NCBI GenBank assembly: GCA_945952065.1
Contig: CAMFGY010000040.1
Coordinates: forward strand, 1-35,458
DNA: 35,458 nucleotides
Source of the DNA: an uncultured Burkholderiales bacterium
GTDB taxonomy: Bacteria; Pseudomonadota; Gammaproteobacteria; Burkholderiales; Burkholderiaceae_C
Reading direction: 5' to 3'
Below the pieces are notes generated by a model. It saw nothing but the letters and a program-made list of their open reading frames with translations. It was not told where the DNA came from and did no database searches. The position numbers and the translations under genes were made by a program. Below, in pieces: positions 24,157 to 31,863 of the stretch (positions are counted from its first letter, which is position 1; every line of letters begins with the position of its first letter).

Positions 24157-24867
24157 ATGTTTGCAAGACTCTCCATCCCGCTGATCATGATGGCCTGCCA
24201 GCTGCCGAGCGCCGCGCGGGCCGAGGCGGACAGCGCCTTCAAGCTCACCGCCGGCCGCTACGACTATGGCAACAGCCAGGGCCATGATGTGAATCTGCGC
24301 TGGCGCGGCCATGACAGCAATGTCTGGCTGGGCTACTACCAAGACCCCGACTTCGGCAAGCAATGGCGCACCGGGCTGGACAGCAGCTGGGCTTTGAGCG
24401 ACTGGGCCCAGCTGCAACCCTCTTTGCAGCTGGCCACCCAGGGCTTTGTCGGCGGCAGCCTGAACCTGCAGGTGGGCGGCGAATGGTATGGGCTGCTCGG
24501 CTGGGGGCGCACCAATTTACGGCCCTATTTCAATCTGAATTTCGACCCCAATGATGCCCTCAGCCTGGGCCTGGGCTGGCGCGGCGCCCAGGGCCTAAAC
24601 CTGAGCCTGAGCGTAATTGCCGACGACCGCCTGCACACCGGGCAGCAGCATTGGCATGCCACGCTGCGCTGGCCCCTGCCGGAACAGCAACGCCTGACCC
24701 TGGACATCTTGTACAAAAAAGGCATGGGCGATGAGGGCGAGGTGCGAGCCTATGGCTGGAGCTTCACCTACGATTGGCCGCGCTGGTTCCTCCACCTGGC
24801 GGTCGACCCCAAGCAGAACTTCTCGGCCACCGATGCCAAGCGCCTGTCGGTGGGCTTGCGCTTTTGA
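24157..24867 (+). CDS. Predicted outer-membrane beta-barrel protein
   Basis: This encodes 236 residues. A signal peptide (cut near ARAEA, about residue 23) is followed by alternating hydrophobic and polar strands, many with aromatic ends (NVWLGYYQDPDFGK, GEWYGLLGWGRTNL, LRPYFNLNFDP), and a C-terminal phenylalanine after SVGLRF. That points to a small outer-membrane barrel of 8 to 12 strands. No family name can be given. It starts 51 bases after the efflux pump gene on the same strand and is probably the fourth gene of that operon. Its part in metal resistance is inference. Confidence 0.75.
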   Translation: MFARLSIPLIMMACQLPSAARAEADSAFKLTAGRYDYGNSQGHDVNLRWRGHDSNVWLGYYQDPDFGKQWRTGLDSSWALSDWAQLQPSLQLATQGFVGGSLNLQVGGEWYGLLGWGRTNLRPYFNLNFDPNDALSLGLGWRGAQGLNLSLSVIADDRLHTGQQHWHATLRWPLPEQQRLTLDILYKKGMGDEGEVRAYGWSFTYDWPRWFLHLAVDPKQNFSATDAKRLSVGLRF

Positions 24868-24894
24868 GGCGGGCGCAGCCCCTCACCCGCACTC

Positions 24895-25503
24895 TCAGGG
24901 CTTGCCCAAGCGCGGCGCCGGCTCCTGCCCCAGCAGTTTTTCAAAGTAGACCGTGAAGGGATCAGCGCGCCGTCCCAAGAAAGGCCCGCAGCGCTCAAAG
25001 CCTGCGCGCTCCAGCAAGCGTTGGGCCGCCTGCTGGGCGGCGGCCACTTGCACACGCAGCAGATGCTGGCGCTGCCGCAAAGCCTCGCGCTCCAGGGCCT
25101 GCAACAAGGCCGCGCCCCACCCTTGCCCGCGCTGGCTGGGCGACACCACCCAGCTGAGCAGCTCCGCGCTTTCATCCCAGCACTGCAGGCTCGCCAGCCC
25201 GAGGGCCCGTTGGCGTGCATCGCGCACCACGGCCATGCGCTGCTGGGGCCGATTCAGTGCATGGCGATGGGCTTGCGCCACCGCATGCCCGAGGGGGTAA
25301 TGCCCCAACTCAGCGTCATGCAGCGCGGCCAGCAGGGGCGCCAGCTCATGGGCGCTGCCCGGCCCCCAGGGCTCGAAGCCCAGCTGCGGCGCGGCATCAG
25401 AGCCTGAGGCATCGCTGGCGCGAGCCACCCAGATTTGGCCAGTGCCCTGCGGCGTGGCCAACAGCAGCGGCGACGCGGCGGCAGAGCAGGCGGCGGTACG
25501 CAT
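24895..25503 (-). CDS. GNAT-family N-acetyltransferase
   Basis: This encodes 202 residues from the ATG at 25503, which has GGGAG 8 bases upstream. A GTG at 25596 would add 31 residues that look unlike coding sequence and has no ribosome site. The GNAT core is visible: LLSWVVSPSQRGQGWGAALLQ carries the acetyl-CoA loop (Q-R-G-x-G-x-G/A pattern), and AAQRLLERAGFERCG is the final helix-strand motif. Substrate unknown. It is convergent with the barrel gene and divergent from the WYL regulator. Confidence 0.82.
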   Translation of the reverse strand: MRTAACSAAASPLLLATPQGTGQIWVARASDASGSDAAPQLGFEPWGPGSAHELAPLLAALHDAELGHYPLGHAVAQAHRHALNRPQQRMAVVRDARQRALGLASLQCWDESAELLSWVVSPSQRGQGWGAALLQALEREALRQRQHLLRVQVAAAQQAAQRLLERAGFERCGPFLGRRADPFTVYFEKLLGQEPAPRLGKP

Positions 25504-25681
25504 GGGCAATGCTCCCAGTCCCAAAGCGGGTGTGCGGTGTTGCAGCGCCGGGACAGCGGGCGCAGCAAAGGCATAGGGAATCGCGACAAGGGCCACGGTG
25601 CTGAAACTTTCTAGGACATGTTCTCGAACTCAACACGCAAGGGGCGTGCCAAGTCTGCAAAGCCGGCCGCACAATGGCGAG

Positions 25682-26410
25682 ATGCGCCGCGCTGATCGTT
25701 TGTTTCAATTGGTCCACCTGATCCGGGGACGCCGTCTGTCCACTGCTGAGTTCTTGGCCGAAAGGCTGGAGGTGTCGGCCCGCACCGTCTACCGCGATGT
25801 GGCGGCCTTGCAAGGGCAAGGCGTGCCGATCGAGGGCGAGGCCGGCGTGGGCTACCGCATGCGCGCAGGCTTCGACCTGCCTCCCTTGATGTTCACCAAG
25901 AACGAGGCCCAGGCCCTGGTGGCCGCGGTGCGCTTGGCGCAAGGGCAGCTGGACAGCGGCCTGGCGCGCCAAGCTGAAAACGCAATGCTGAAGATTCTGG
26001 GCGTGCTGCCCAGCGCCGAGCGCGCCGCCGCCGAGAGCTTGGCCCTGTTCGCCCCGCTGACCGGTTTGAGCGAAGAGATGCGCGAACGCCTGGCCTTGCT
26101 GCGCGAAGCCACCGAGAACCGCCGGGTCTTGCATTTGGACTACCTGGACCTCAGCGATGCGCGCAGCCAACGCCGGGTGCGCCCGCTGGCCTGTTTGTTC
26201 TGGGGGCAGGTCTGGACGCTGGCGGTCTGGTGCGAATTGCGGGAAGACTTCCGCAGCTTCCGCGTCGACCGCATCCAAGCCGTGCAGGTGCTGGAAGAGC
26301 GCTTTCGCGATGAACCGGGCAAGACTTTGGCCGATATGAACCGCGCCACCAGTGCAACCCAAGCGGCCGAGGCGGCCCAGGGGACTGGCGAGCAGGCCGC
26401 AGCGCCCTGA
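25682..26410 (+). CDS. WYL-domain transcriptional regulator (YafY type)
   Basis: This encodes 242 residues. The N-terminal winged helix reads RRLSTAEFLAERLEVSARTV then YRDVAALQGQGVPIEGE, which is the DeoR-like HTH_11 type. The WYL domain lies at about residues 140-215, with RVRPLACLFWGQVWTLAVWC and FRSFRVDRIQAVQVL. The domain is thought to sense small ligands or nucleic acids. Start chosen at the ATG 25682, matching the usual MRRADRLFQL beginning. It is divergent from the acetyltransferase, which may be a target. The last 25 residues are a low-complexity tail. Confidence 0.9.
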   Translation: MRRADRLFQLVHLIRGRRLSTAEFLAERLEVSARTVYRDVAALQGQGVPIEGEAGVGYRMRAGFDLPPLMFTKNEAQALVAAVRLAQGQLDSGLARQAENAMLKILGVLPSAERAAAESLALFAPLTGLSEEMRERLALLREATENRRVLHLDYLDLSDARSQRRVRPLACLFWGQVWTLAVWCELREDFRSFRVDRIQAVQVLEERFRDEPGKTLADMNRATSATQAAEAAQGTGEQAAAP

Positions 26411-26452
26411 GCACTTGGCGTGCCCGCACCTTGCGGCCGTTCGCCCTTGGGC

Positions 26453-26474
26453 TTGATCTGGCGCAAGCCAGATC
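26453..26474 (+). promoter_or_regulatory. Possible FNR/CRP-type box inside a hairpin
   Basis: TTGATCTGGCGCAA (26453-26466) fits the FNR-family pattern TTGAT-N4-ATCAA except for two bases in the right half. It overlaps a perfect 8-bp inverted repeat (GATCTGGC at 26455-26462, GCCAGATC at 26467-26474). It lies about 72 bases before the DUF2892 start. A -10 hexamer at the expected distance is poor (AGAATC). It could also be a terminator-like stem for the WYL gene, but no T-run follows. Confidence 0.4.
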
Positions 26475-26538
26475 ACGGACCAAGGCGCAGAATCAGGCAA
26501 GAGTCGACCTTCGGCTCCTCCCGATAGAAAGGCATGCA

Positions 26539-26736
26539 ATGAAGATCAATGTAGGAAGCACCGACCGTGTTTTACGCATCAGTGCCGGTTTGGCCTTGAT
26601 CGCACTGGCCGCCACCGGGATCGTGGGGGCCTGGGGCTATCTCGGACTCGTGCCCCTGCTGACCGGGGTTTTTCGTTTTTGTCCAGCCTATCCTTTGTTG
26701 GGCATGAACACCTGCGGCATCAAGAAAGACCAATAG
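26539..26736 (+). CDS. DUF2892 (YgaP-like) membrane protein
   Basis: This encodes 65 residues. The sequence begins MKINVGSTDRVLRISAGL and continues through two membrane segments (about 14-30 and 34-48) to FCPAYPLLGMNTC, the standard DUF2892 layout with its two cysteines. The same domain forms the membrane part of rhodanese YgaP. On its own it is a small inner-membrane protein of unknown role. AAGG lies 8 bases before the ATG. It is complete at normal family length. Confidence 0.92.
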   Translation: MKINVGSTDRVLRISAGLALIALAATGIVGAWGYLGLVPLLTGVFRFCPAYPLLGMNTCGIKKDQ

Positions 26737-26768
26737 GCCCCAGGCTTTTGTCGGCTCTGCTAGGGTCA

Positions 26769-26796
26769 GGGCTTGCGTTTTCATTCCTGCAAGCCC
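26769..26796. other. Inverted repeat between the DUF2892 and lipocalin genes
   Basis: GGGCTTGC (26769-26776) and GCAAGCCC (26789-26796) form a perfect 8-bp stem with a 12-base loop. There is no following T-run on the plus strand. It may be a weak terminator for the DUF2892 gene or lie in the lipocalin leader, 10 bases before the ATG. Confidence 0.4.
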
Positions 26797-26806
26797 ACAA
26801 GCCAAT

Positions 26807-27352
26807 ATGCCCTTCATGAAGCTGAACCGACACCTGCTGACTCTGCTCTGCCTGAGCGCCTTGTGCAGCGCGCCACAGGCCGCTGAGCCCGCCCCGCTGC
26901 CCACGGTGACCGCCGTCGATTTGCAGCGCTATGCCGGCGCTTGGTATGAGATCGCTTTGCTACCGAACCGCTTCCAAAAGCAATGCGTGGCCGACACCCA
27001 GGCGCGCTACCGGCTTGAGGGATCCCGGGTGGAAGTGATCAACCGCTGCCGCACCGCCAAGGGCGAGGTGGACCGCACGGCGGGCCATGCCAAGGTGGTG
27101 GAAGGCAGCGGCAATGCCAAGCTGCGCGTCACCTTCTTTTGGCCGTTTTACGGCAACTACTGGGTGCTGGATCTGGACGAAGACTACCGCCATGTATTGA
27201 TCGGTGAGCCCAGTCGCCAATACGCTTGGGTGCTGTCACGCACGCCGCAGATGGACGAGGCGCAGTTGCAAAAACTGCTGAGTCGCGCCGCCGAGCTGGG
27301 CTTTGACCGTAACGCCTTTCAACGCACGCCGCAAACCCAGCCCTTGGACTAA
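26807..27352 (+). CDS. blc: Bacterial lipocalin, exported
   Basis: This encodes 181 residues. A signal peptide ends near PQAAE (residue 27); the cysteines in it are not set in a lipobox, so it is more likely periplasmic than a lipoprotein, unlike E. coli Blc. The lipocalin signature YAGAWYEIALLPNRFQ, then CVADTQARY and NRCRTAKGEVD, and YWVLDLDEDYRHVLIGEPS with the closing WVLSRTP are all in order. The barrel binds lipids or lysophospholipids. The ATG at 26807 or the one 3 codons later could be used. Confidence 0.92.
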   Translation: MPFMKLNRHLLTLLCLSALCSAPQAAEPAPLPTVTAVDLQRYAGAWYEIALLPNRFQKQCVADTQARYRLEGSRVEVINRCRTAKGEVDRTAGHAKVVEGSGNAKLRVTFFWPFYGNYWVLDLDEDYRHVLIGEPSRQYAWVLSRTPQMDEAQLQKLLSRAAELGFDRNAFQRTPQTQPLD

Positions 27353-27383
27353 GTGCCGGCGTTAGGCGGTCACTTCAAACCGC

Positions 27384-28511
27384 TCAGGCGCGCAAGGCCT
27401 TGGGCAGCCACCGGGCCAGCCAGGGCAGCAAACGTAAACGGCCCGCCGGCGCCTCGACCCAGCGGTAAAAAGGCAGGGCCGCCATATTGCTCAAGCCCCA
27501 GGCGCACAGCAGCGCCAGCAAGGCTTGCCAGCCATGCTCGGGGTCGCGGTGTTCAAACAAGGCATTGACCAGCAGGCAGATCGGAAAGTGCACCAGGAAC
27601 AGCGCGAAGGAATGCGTGCCCAGATGGGCAATCAAGGGCGCGCTGGGCCGATCCGCCAGCAGGCAACGGCCGCGCTGGAAGCGCTGTTGCAGCCCGGCCA
27701 GCAGCAGCGCGGTGAGCAGGGCCAGCGCCAGCCGCTCGCGGAACTCCATGGCCAAGGCCAGCAGCACCACACCGGTCAACAAGGCCAGGCCCAAGCGGCG
27801 ATGCCGAATCAAGCCCAGCCAATGCACCATGGCCCCCAGACCATAGGCGCCGAAGAAGTACAGGGCCCAGCTGTCCAGGGCCGCGATGCGGTTGAACAGC
27901 CACAGCGAGGCCAGGGTCAGCCCCATCACCAAGACCGGACCAATGACGCGCCGCCAGGCGCGCGGCAAGGCCAGTTGCCGAGCCACCCACAGCAAGGCCA
28001 TCAGCAGGGCAAACAACTGCAGATCGATGGCCACATACCAAGCGCCCACCGTCAGTGATTCATAGCCCAAAACGCCGTGCAAGAGCGTGGCATGGGCCAA
28101 GAGCTGCGGCAAGCTGATGGACGCCGGCACCAGCTCCGGCAGCCAATGCGCCACCAGGGCCGACACCAGCAGCGTGATGGCCACCGCCGCCATAAAGGGC
28201 AAAACCAGGCGCTGGTAACGGCGCCAAAGCAGTTCTGGCAAGCGCCCTTCCAGCAACTGCCCCTGCGCCGACAAAGCGCGGGCACTCAAAAAACCGCCCA
28301 GCACCAAAAAGACCTGCACCGCCATGCGACCGTAGTGATAGAGCGCATCCATCAGCTGCGGCAACACCGCGCGCACGCTTTCAGAGATGGGCCCATAGGC
28401 CGACAAGTGGTGCAAGACGATCACTTGCGCGGCCAAAGCCTTCATGGCATCGACATGCAGCAAGCGTTGGATCTTGGGATGCGGGGTCTTGAAGGTGTCG
28501 GCGGAACTCAT
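27384..28511 (-). CDS. Acyltransferase-3 family membrane protein
   Basis: This encodes 375 residues from the ATG at 28511. About ten hydrophobic segments span the protein. The N-terminus shows IQRLLHVDAMKALAAQVIVL and the histidine pair H34-H35 (LHHLSAYGP), the catalytic region of the OafA/acyltransferase-3 family. Such proteins O-acetylate surface polysaccharides and similar sugars. No polysaccharide genes lie nearby and the SGNH domain of larger OafA proteins is absent. Only 31 bases separate its stop from the convergent lipocalin gene. Confidence 0.88.
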   Translation of the reverse strand: MSSADTFKTPHPKIQRLLHVDAMKALAAQVIVLHHLSAYGPISESVRAVLPQLMDALYHYGRMAVQVFLVLGGFLSARALSAQGQLLEGRLPELLWRRYQRLVLPFMAAVAITLLVSALVAHWLPELVPASISLPQLLAHATLLHGVLGYESLTVGAWYVAIDLQLFALLMALLWVARQLALPRAWRRVIGPVLVMGLTLASLWLFNRIAALDSWALYFFGAYGLGAMVHWLGLIRHRRLGLALLTGVVLLALAMEFRERLALALLTALLLAGLQQRFQRGRCLLADRPSAPLIAHLGTHSFALFLVHFPICLLVNALFEHRDPEHGWQALLALLCAWGLSNMAALPFYRWVEAPAGRLRLLPWLARWLPKALRA

Positions 28512-28579
28512 CGGGCAGGCCCCGAGCACCTGGAACTCAGCGGGGCGACTTTCTTTGATGCTGGGAAAGAGCGGTCCTC

Positions 28580-28623
28580 AGGGCGCGCCAGCGCCCTCAA
28601 AACCTCGGGGCGCACCTGCGCCC
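28580..28623. repeat. Two tandem hairpin units beside a terminator
   Basis: AGGGCGC/GCGCCCT (28580-28586 and 28591-28597) and GGGCGC/GCGCCC (28608-28613 and 28618-28623) are short stems followed by CAAAACC and CAAAAACC. The two units of about 26 bases are imperfect direct repeats. On the minus strand each stem is preceded by GGTTTT or GGTTTTT. They stand directly after the stronger hairpin at 28633-28669. Confidence 0.6.
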
Positions 28624-28625
28624 TC

Positions 28626-28669
28626 AAAAACCAGACAGCCGTACAGCAAGCCTTGCTGTACGGCTGTCT
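28626..28669 (-). terminator. Rho-independent terminator of the protease gene
   Basis: AGACAGCCGTACAGCAAG (28633-28650) pairs perfectly with 28652-28669 around a single central base, an 18-bp stem before loop opening. On the minus strand GG and then TTTTT (28630-28626) follow. The upstream minus-strand gene is the subtilisin-like protease. The stem is unusually long and could also stop plus-strand readthrough less efficiently. Confidence 0.75.
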
Positions 28670-28785
28670 TCGTGAACCCGCGATTATAGAGTTCGCGGTA
28701 ATTTTCCCTAGAGCCCGCCCCCTAGACCGGGGATGAAGCCCGGCATCGGCGCGCCGGCTTCACCCTTGCCGCTTGCGCCGCGCCA

Positions 28786-30651
28786 TCAGAGCTTGATGCC
28801 GGCCAATTCGGCGCTCTTGCGCGGGTTGATCAAATTGACGCGGCCGGGCTTGCCGTCGGCGCCCTGCATACGCTCGGCGCCTTGCAGGATCAAGGTCTTG
28901 ACCTCGCTGGGTTTGAGCTCGGGCTTCAGGGCGATCAGCTTGGCGGCCAAATTGGCCACTTGCGGGCTGGCCATGCTGGTGCCGCTGAGCTTCAGGCGCA
29001 CCCCGCCCGGGACGGGCGCTTCCACCTCAAAGCCATTGGCGTGCACCACCACCGTTTTGCCAAAGGTCGAGAAGCTGGTCTCGCTGCCTGCGCGGTCCAC
29101 GGCACCGGCGGTGATCAAGTTGGGCAGGGACAGGCCGGCGGGGATGTACTCCTCGAAGTCGGCGCTGTTGTCCTCATTGCCGGCCCCGGCCACAAAGAGG
29201 ATCTCCGGCGCGCTGGCAATGGCGGCGTTCAAGGCATCGCGCTCGATCTTGAACAGGCGCAGGGCCTCGGCCTTGCGCTGCTCGGGCGTGCCGCCGAGGT
29301 TGTGGTACGCCATCATCATCTCGTAAGCGCTGGGGCCATAGCGCCAGCTCATATTGACGACCCGCACCCCGGCGTTCTTGAAGCCCTGCACCAGCGTGCC
29401 GTAATTGGCCGCCGTCAGACGCGAGCGCGCCTCGCTGGGCTTGGCCGGCTCGGTTTTATGACTCCAGAGCATGGTGGCGGCATAGACCTGGGCAAAGGGG
29501 TTGCCGTCCACCGCAATGCCGGCCACATGGGTGCCGTGCACATACAGGCCGGCCAGCGCCATGTCTTCACCGAAGCCCTTGGCTTGCTCGGCCTTCAAGC
29601 TGCCCAGGGTGGCGCGGAACTGCCGGGAGTCCGGCGTGTCCAGCGCAGCGCGCTGATCCATGGCGCCCTTGATCATGCTGCGCAACTGGGGCCAGCGCGA
29701 CTCGGCCTCGCCCAAGGGGCGCAGCAGGTCTTTGGAGGGCTGGCCTTCATCGGTGAAAGCCATGCCCTTGGCTGGGCCGGTCTTGAACAGACTCAGATCC
29801 ACGCCCGAATCCCAAACCCCGATCAGCACCGGCTTGGCCTTGGCGTCGGCCGGGATGCTGAAGGTGCGCGGCGTCCAGAGATCGGCCTTGGCGACGGCCT
29901 GGCTGTTGGCGTCCAAGACCTTTTGCAGGCCGGCCACGATGGCCGCTTTGTTGGGGCCCAACAGCTCCATTTGCATGCGGGTGCTGATGATGGCCAGCGC
30001 CAGCTGGGCGGGCACCTTCATCTGACCGTTGGTGGCCATCGCATCGAGCTGGGCCTTGAAGCTGCCAATCATCAGCTCGGGGTTGAAGGTCTCGATGCCA
30101 CCGCGATTGGACTTGACCGTGTCTTGCACCTCGGCCCAGTTCATGGCCCCATAGCGGCGCGCCACCTCGGCGCTGAGCCAAGCGGCATCGCGCTTCTCCA
30201 ACTGCTGCTGCGCCAGCAGCTCGGTCAGCACGCCGCTGGTTTGCTTGCCGGCCGGCTTTTCTTGCAGGGCACGGGCCTTGGCCGTCCAGCCTGGCACCGC
30301 CGCCCAATCGCCACGCAGCTGGGCCAAGCTGGCCAATGCCCCATAGGCATCGCGCAGGGTGGCAGCGTCTTGGATGTCAAAAGCCGCCAAATCGGCCAGG
30401 ATGTCGGCTTCCAGCTGCGCGCCCAAGGGCCTCAGCTCGGCCAAAGGCGTGGTCAGATAGGCACTGGGCAATTGGGCCAGGGTGTAGCTGCGCCGGGGCA
30501 GTTGCTCGGCGCTGCTGATGACTTTGCGCTCGGCCTGAGGCGCGCTGGCCGCAGCGTTTTGTTGCGCCTGCGCCGGCAAGCTGGCCAGGCTCAGCAACAC
30601 GGCCGAGGTCACGGCGGTCAGGGGATTGAAAATCTTCGCGGTGAGGTTCAA
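28786..30651 (-). CDS. Subtilisin-like S8 serine protease, exported
   Basis: This encodes 621 residues from the TTG at 30651, which has AGGGAG 8 bases upstream and opens a signal peptide (about residues 1-29, ending AQAQ). A 250-residue N-terminal region, predicted mostly helical, comes before the catalytic domain. The triad is D281 (GVWDSGVD), H375 (GTHVAGIA) and S559 (GTSMASPQ), with the oxyanion asparagine in AGAGNEDNS. The region between D and H (about 94 residues) is longer than in plain subtilisins. The N-terminal part may be a large propeptide. The last 30 residues have no sorting tail. Confidence 0.9.
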   Translation of the reverse strand: MNLTAKIFNPLTAVTSAVLLSLASLPAQAQQNAAASAPQAERKVISSAEQLPRRSYTLAQLPSAYLTTPLAELRPLGAQLEADILADLAAFDIQDAATLRDAYGALASLAQLRGDWAAVPGWTAKARALQEKPAGKQTSGVLTELLAQQQLEKRDAAWLSAEVARRYGAMNWAEVQDTVKSNRGGIETFNPELMIGSFKAQLDAMATNGQMKVPAQLALAIISTRMQMELLGPNKAAIVAGLQKVLDANSQAVAKADLWTPRTFSIPADAKAKPVLIGVWDSGVDLSLFKTGPAKGMAFTDEGQPSKDLLRPLGEAESRWPQLRSMIKGAMDQRAALDTPDSRQFRATLGSLKAEQAKGFGEDMALAGLYVHGTHVAGIAVDGNPFAQVYAATMLWSHKTEPAKPSEARSRLTAANYGTLVQGFKNAGVRVVNMSWRYGPSAYEMMMAYHNLGGTPEQRKAEALRLFKIERDALNAAIASAPEILFVAGAGNEDNSADFEEYIPAGLSLPNLITAGAVDRAGSETSFSTFGKTVVVHANGFEVEAPVPGGVRLKLSGTSMASPQVANLAAKLIALKPELKPSEVKTLILQGAERMQGADGKPGRVNLINPRKSAELAGIKL

Positions 30652-30783
30652 GGCATGCACTCCCTGTGGGGGTTCAACAGATGGGCGGCAGAATAGCCAA
30701 GCCCGGTACAAGCCGGGCCGCCGACGCGGCGAACTGCAGGATCTTCGTCACCAAAGGTCAAAAACGCAGCTTCAACGTCCTCT

Positions 30784-31755
30784 TCACTCCAGCGACTCCG
30801 ATGGCAGCGGCGCTGGAGCCAAGGCCTCGCGCACAAAGCGCACCAGCGCCCGCGCGGTCTCGGATCCCACTGGCATGGGCAGGGTCAGAGCCTGAATCCA
30901 CTCGCCTTCATTCACCGCCATACGCCAGCCCGGCAGAAGATCGACCAAGCCCGACTGCGGACCCACGCAAAAGTCCGGGCACAGCACCACCCCCTCGCCA
31001 TGCCGGGCCATGGCCATCAAGGTGTCCAGGTCATTGCCCCAGGCGGCGGCGCGCAAGTGCAGCTCCAGCGGCGCCGCCGTGGGGGCGGCGTCCTCGCGCA
31101 CCCAGGCGCTGACCCCGCCCTCTTCATGAGTGCCGATCAACAAACAAGGTTGCTGAACCAAGGCCTCGGGGCCCGCCAGCAAGGCACGGCCCGCCGCCCC
31201 GTAAGCACGCACCGCATAGCGCATGACCGGCTGCGCCACCCAGTCTTCGGGCGGCCGCGCGGTGGCGCGAAAAGCCAGGTCCACGCCCTCGCGCAGCAGG
31301 TCCACGCGCCGGTAGGTCATGAGCAACTCATAGCGCAGCGCCGGGTGCAGGGCTTGAAAACGCGCCAGCAAAGGCGCCAGAACATGGGTGCCAAACACCG
31401 GCGCGGTGCTGATGCGCAAGGTGCCGCTGAGTTGGTCGCGTTCGCTGCGCAGGGCCAGGCGCGCGCCCTCGGCGGCCTCATGCACGGCGCGCGCCTTGGC
31501 CGCCAAGCGCCGGCCCGCTTCGGTCAGGCTCAGGCTGCGGGTGCTGCGGGCGAACAAGGCCAAACCCACCGCCGCCTCAATCGCCGCCACTTTGCGGCTG
31601 ACCGCCGCCCGCGTCAGCCCCAGCTCACGCGCGGCACGCGCAAAGCTGCCCGCCTGCGCAATGCGGGCAAACAACTCCAAGGCATTGGCATCCAGGGCTT
31701 GGTCAGCGGCGGTGCGGCGGCTGCGCGGCAGGCTGCGAGGCGGCTTAATTGTCAA
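30784..31755 (-). CDS. LysR-family transcriptional regulator
   Basis: This encodes 323 residues. The winged helix lies at about 24-83 (LELFARIAQAGSFARAAREL, then LTRAAVSRKVAAIEAAVG). The effector-binding domain continues to the end (LRISTAPVFGTHVLAPLLAR, then REGVDLAFRATARPPED). The frame opens with TTG at 31755; no ATG lies before the helix region and no ribosome site is clear, so the start could be a few codons further in. It is divergent from the alpha/beta hydrolase gene, the usual LysR arrangement. Confidence 0.9.
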   Translation of the reverse strand: MTIKPPRSLPRSRRTAADQALDANALELFARIAQAGSFARAARELGLTRAAVSRKVAAIEAAVGLALFARSTRSLSLTEAGRRLAAKARAVHEAAEGARLALRSERDQLSGTLRISTAPVFGTHVLAPLLARFQALHPALRYELLMTYRRVDLLREGVDLAFRATARPPEDWVAQPVMRYAVRAYGAAGRALLAGPEALVQQPCLLIGTHEEGGVSAWVREDAAPTAAPLELHLRAAAWGNDLDTLMAMARHGEGVVLCPDFCVGPQSGLVDLLPGWRMAVNEGEWIQALTLPMPVGSETARALVRFVREALAPAPLPSESLE

Positions 31756-31776
31756 TGTTTTGCTACCAATGTGTCA

Positions 31777-31820
31777 CTTCTGCGCAGTCTAGTCGCTTCT
31801 GCGTTGCCAATCTAGACTGC
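31777..31820. promoter_or_regulatory. Likely LysR operator in the divergent region
   Basis: GCAGTCTAG (31784-31792) and CTAGACTGC (31812-31820) form a perfect 9-bp inverted repeat with a 19-base spacer. CTTCTGCG is directly repeated at 31777-31784 and 31796-31803. The site lies between two divergent genes, 44 bases before the hydrolase ATG. It does not contain the classic T-N11-A box in tight form. Confidence 0.55.
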
Positions 31821-31863
31821 AGGCCAAGAAATCAACCCATCCCTTCGCCCCCAGGAAGCCGCC

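Noticed and set aside
20332-24417. Very long open frame of 1361 codons on the minus strand opposite czcBA
   Set aside because: It is the GC-rich mirror of the efflux genes. Composition is histidine-, glutamine- and arginine-rich and matches no protein pattern, while the plus strand gives intact CzcB and CzcA.
27362-27368. Isolated GTTAGGC between the lipocalin and acyltransferase genes
   Set aside because: There is no partner RYYYAAC box or stem within attC distance, and the flanking genes are convergent chromosomal genes.
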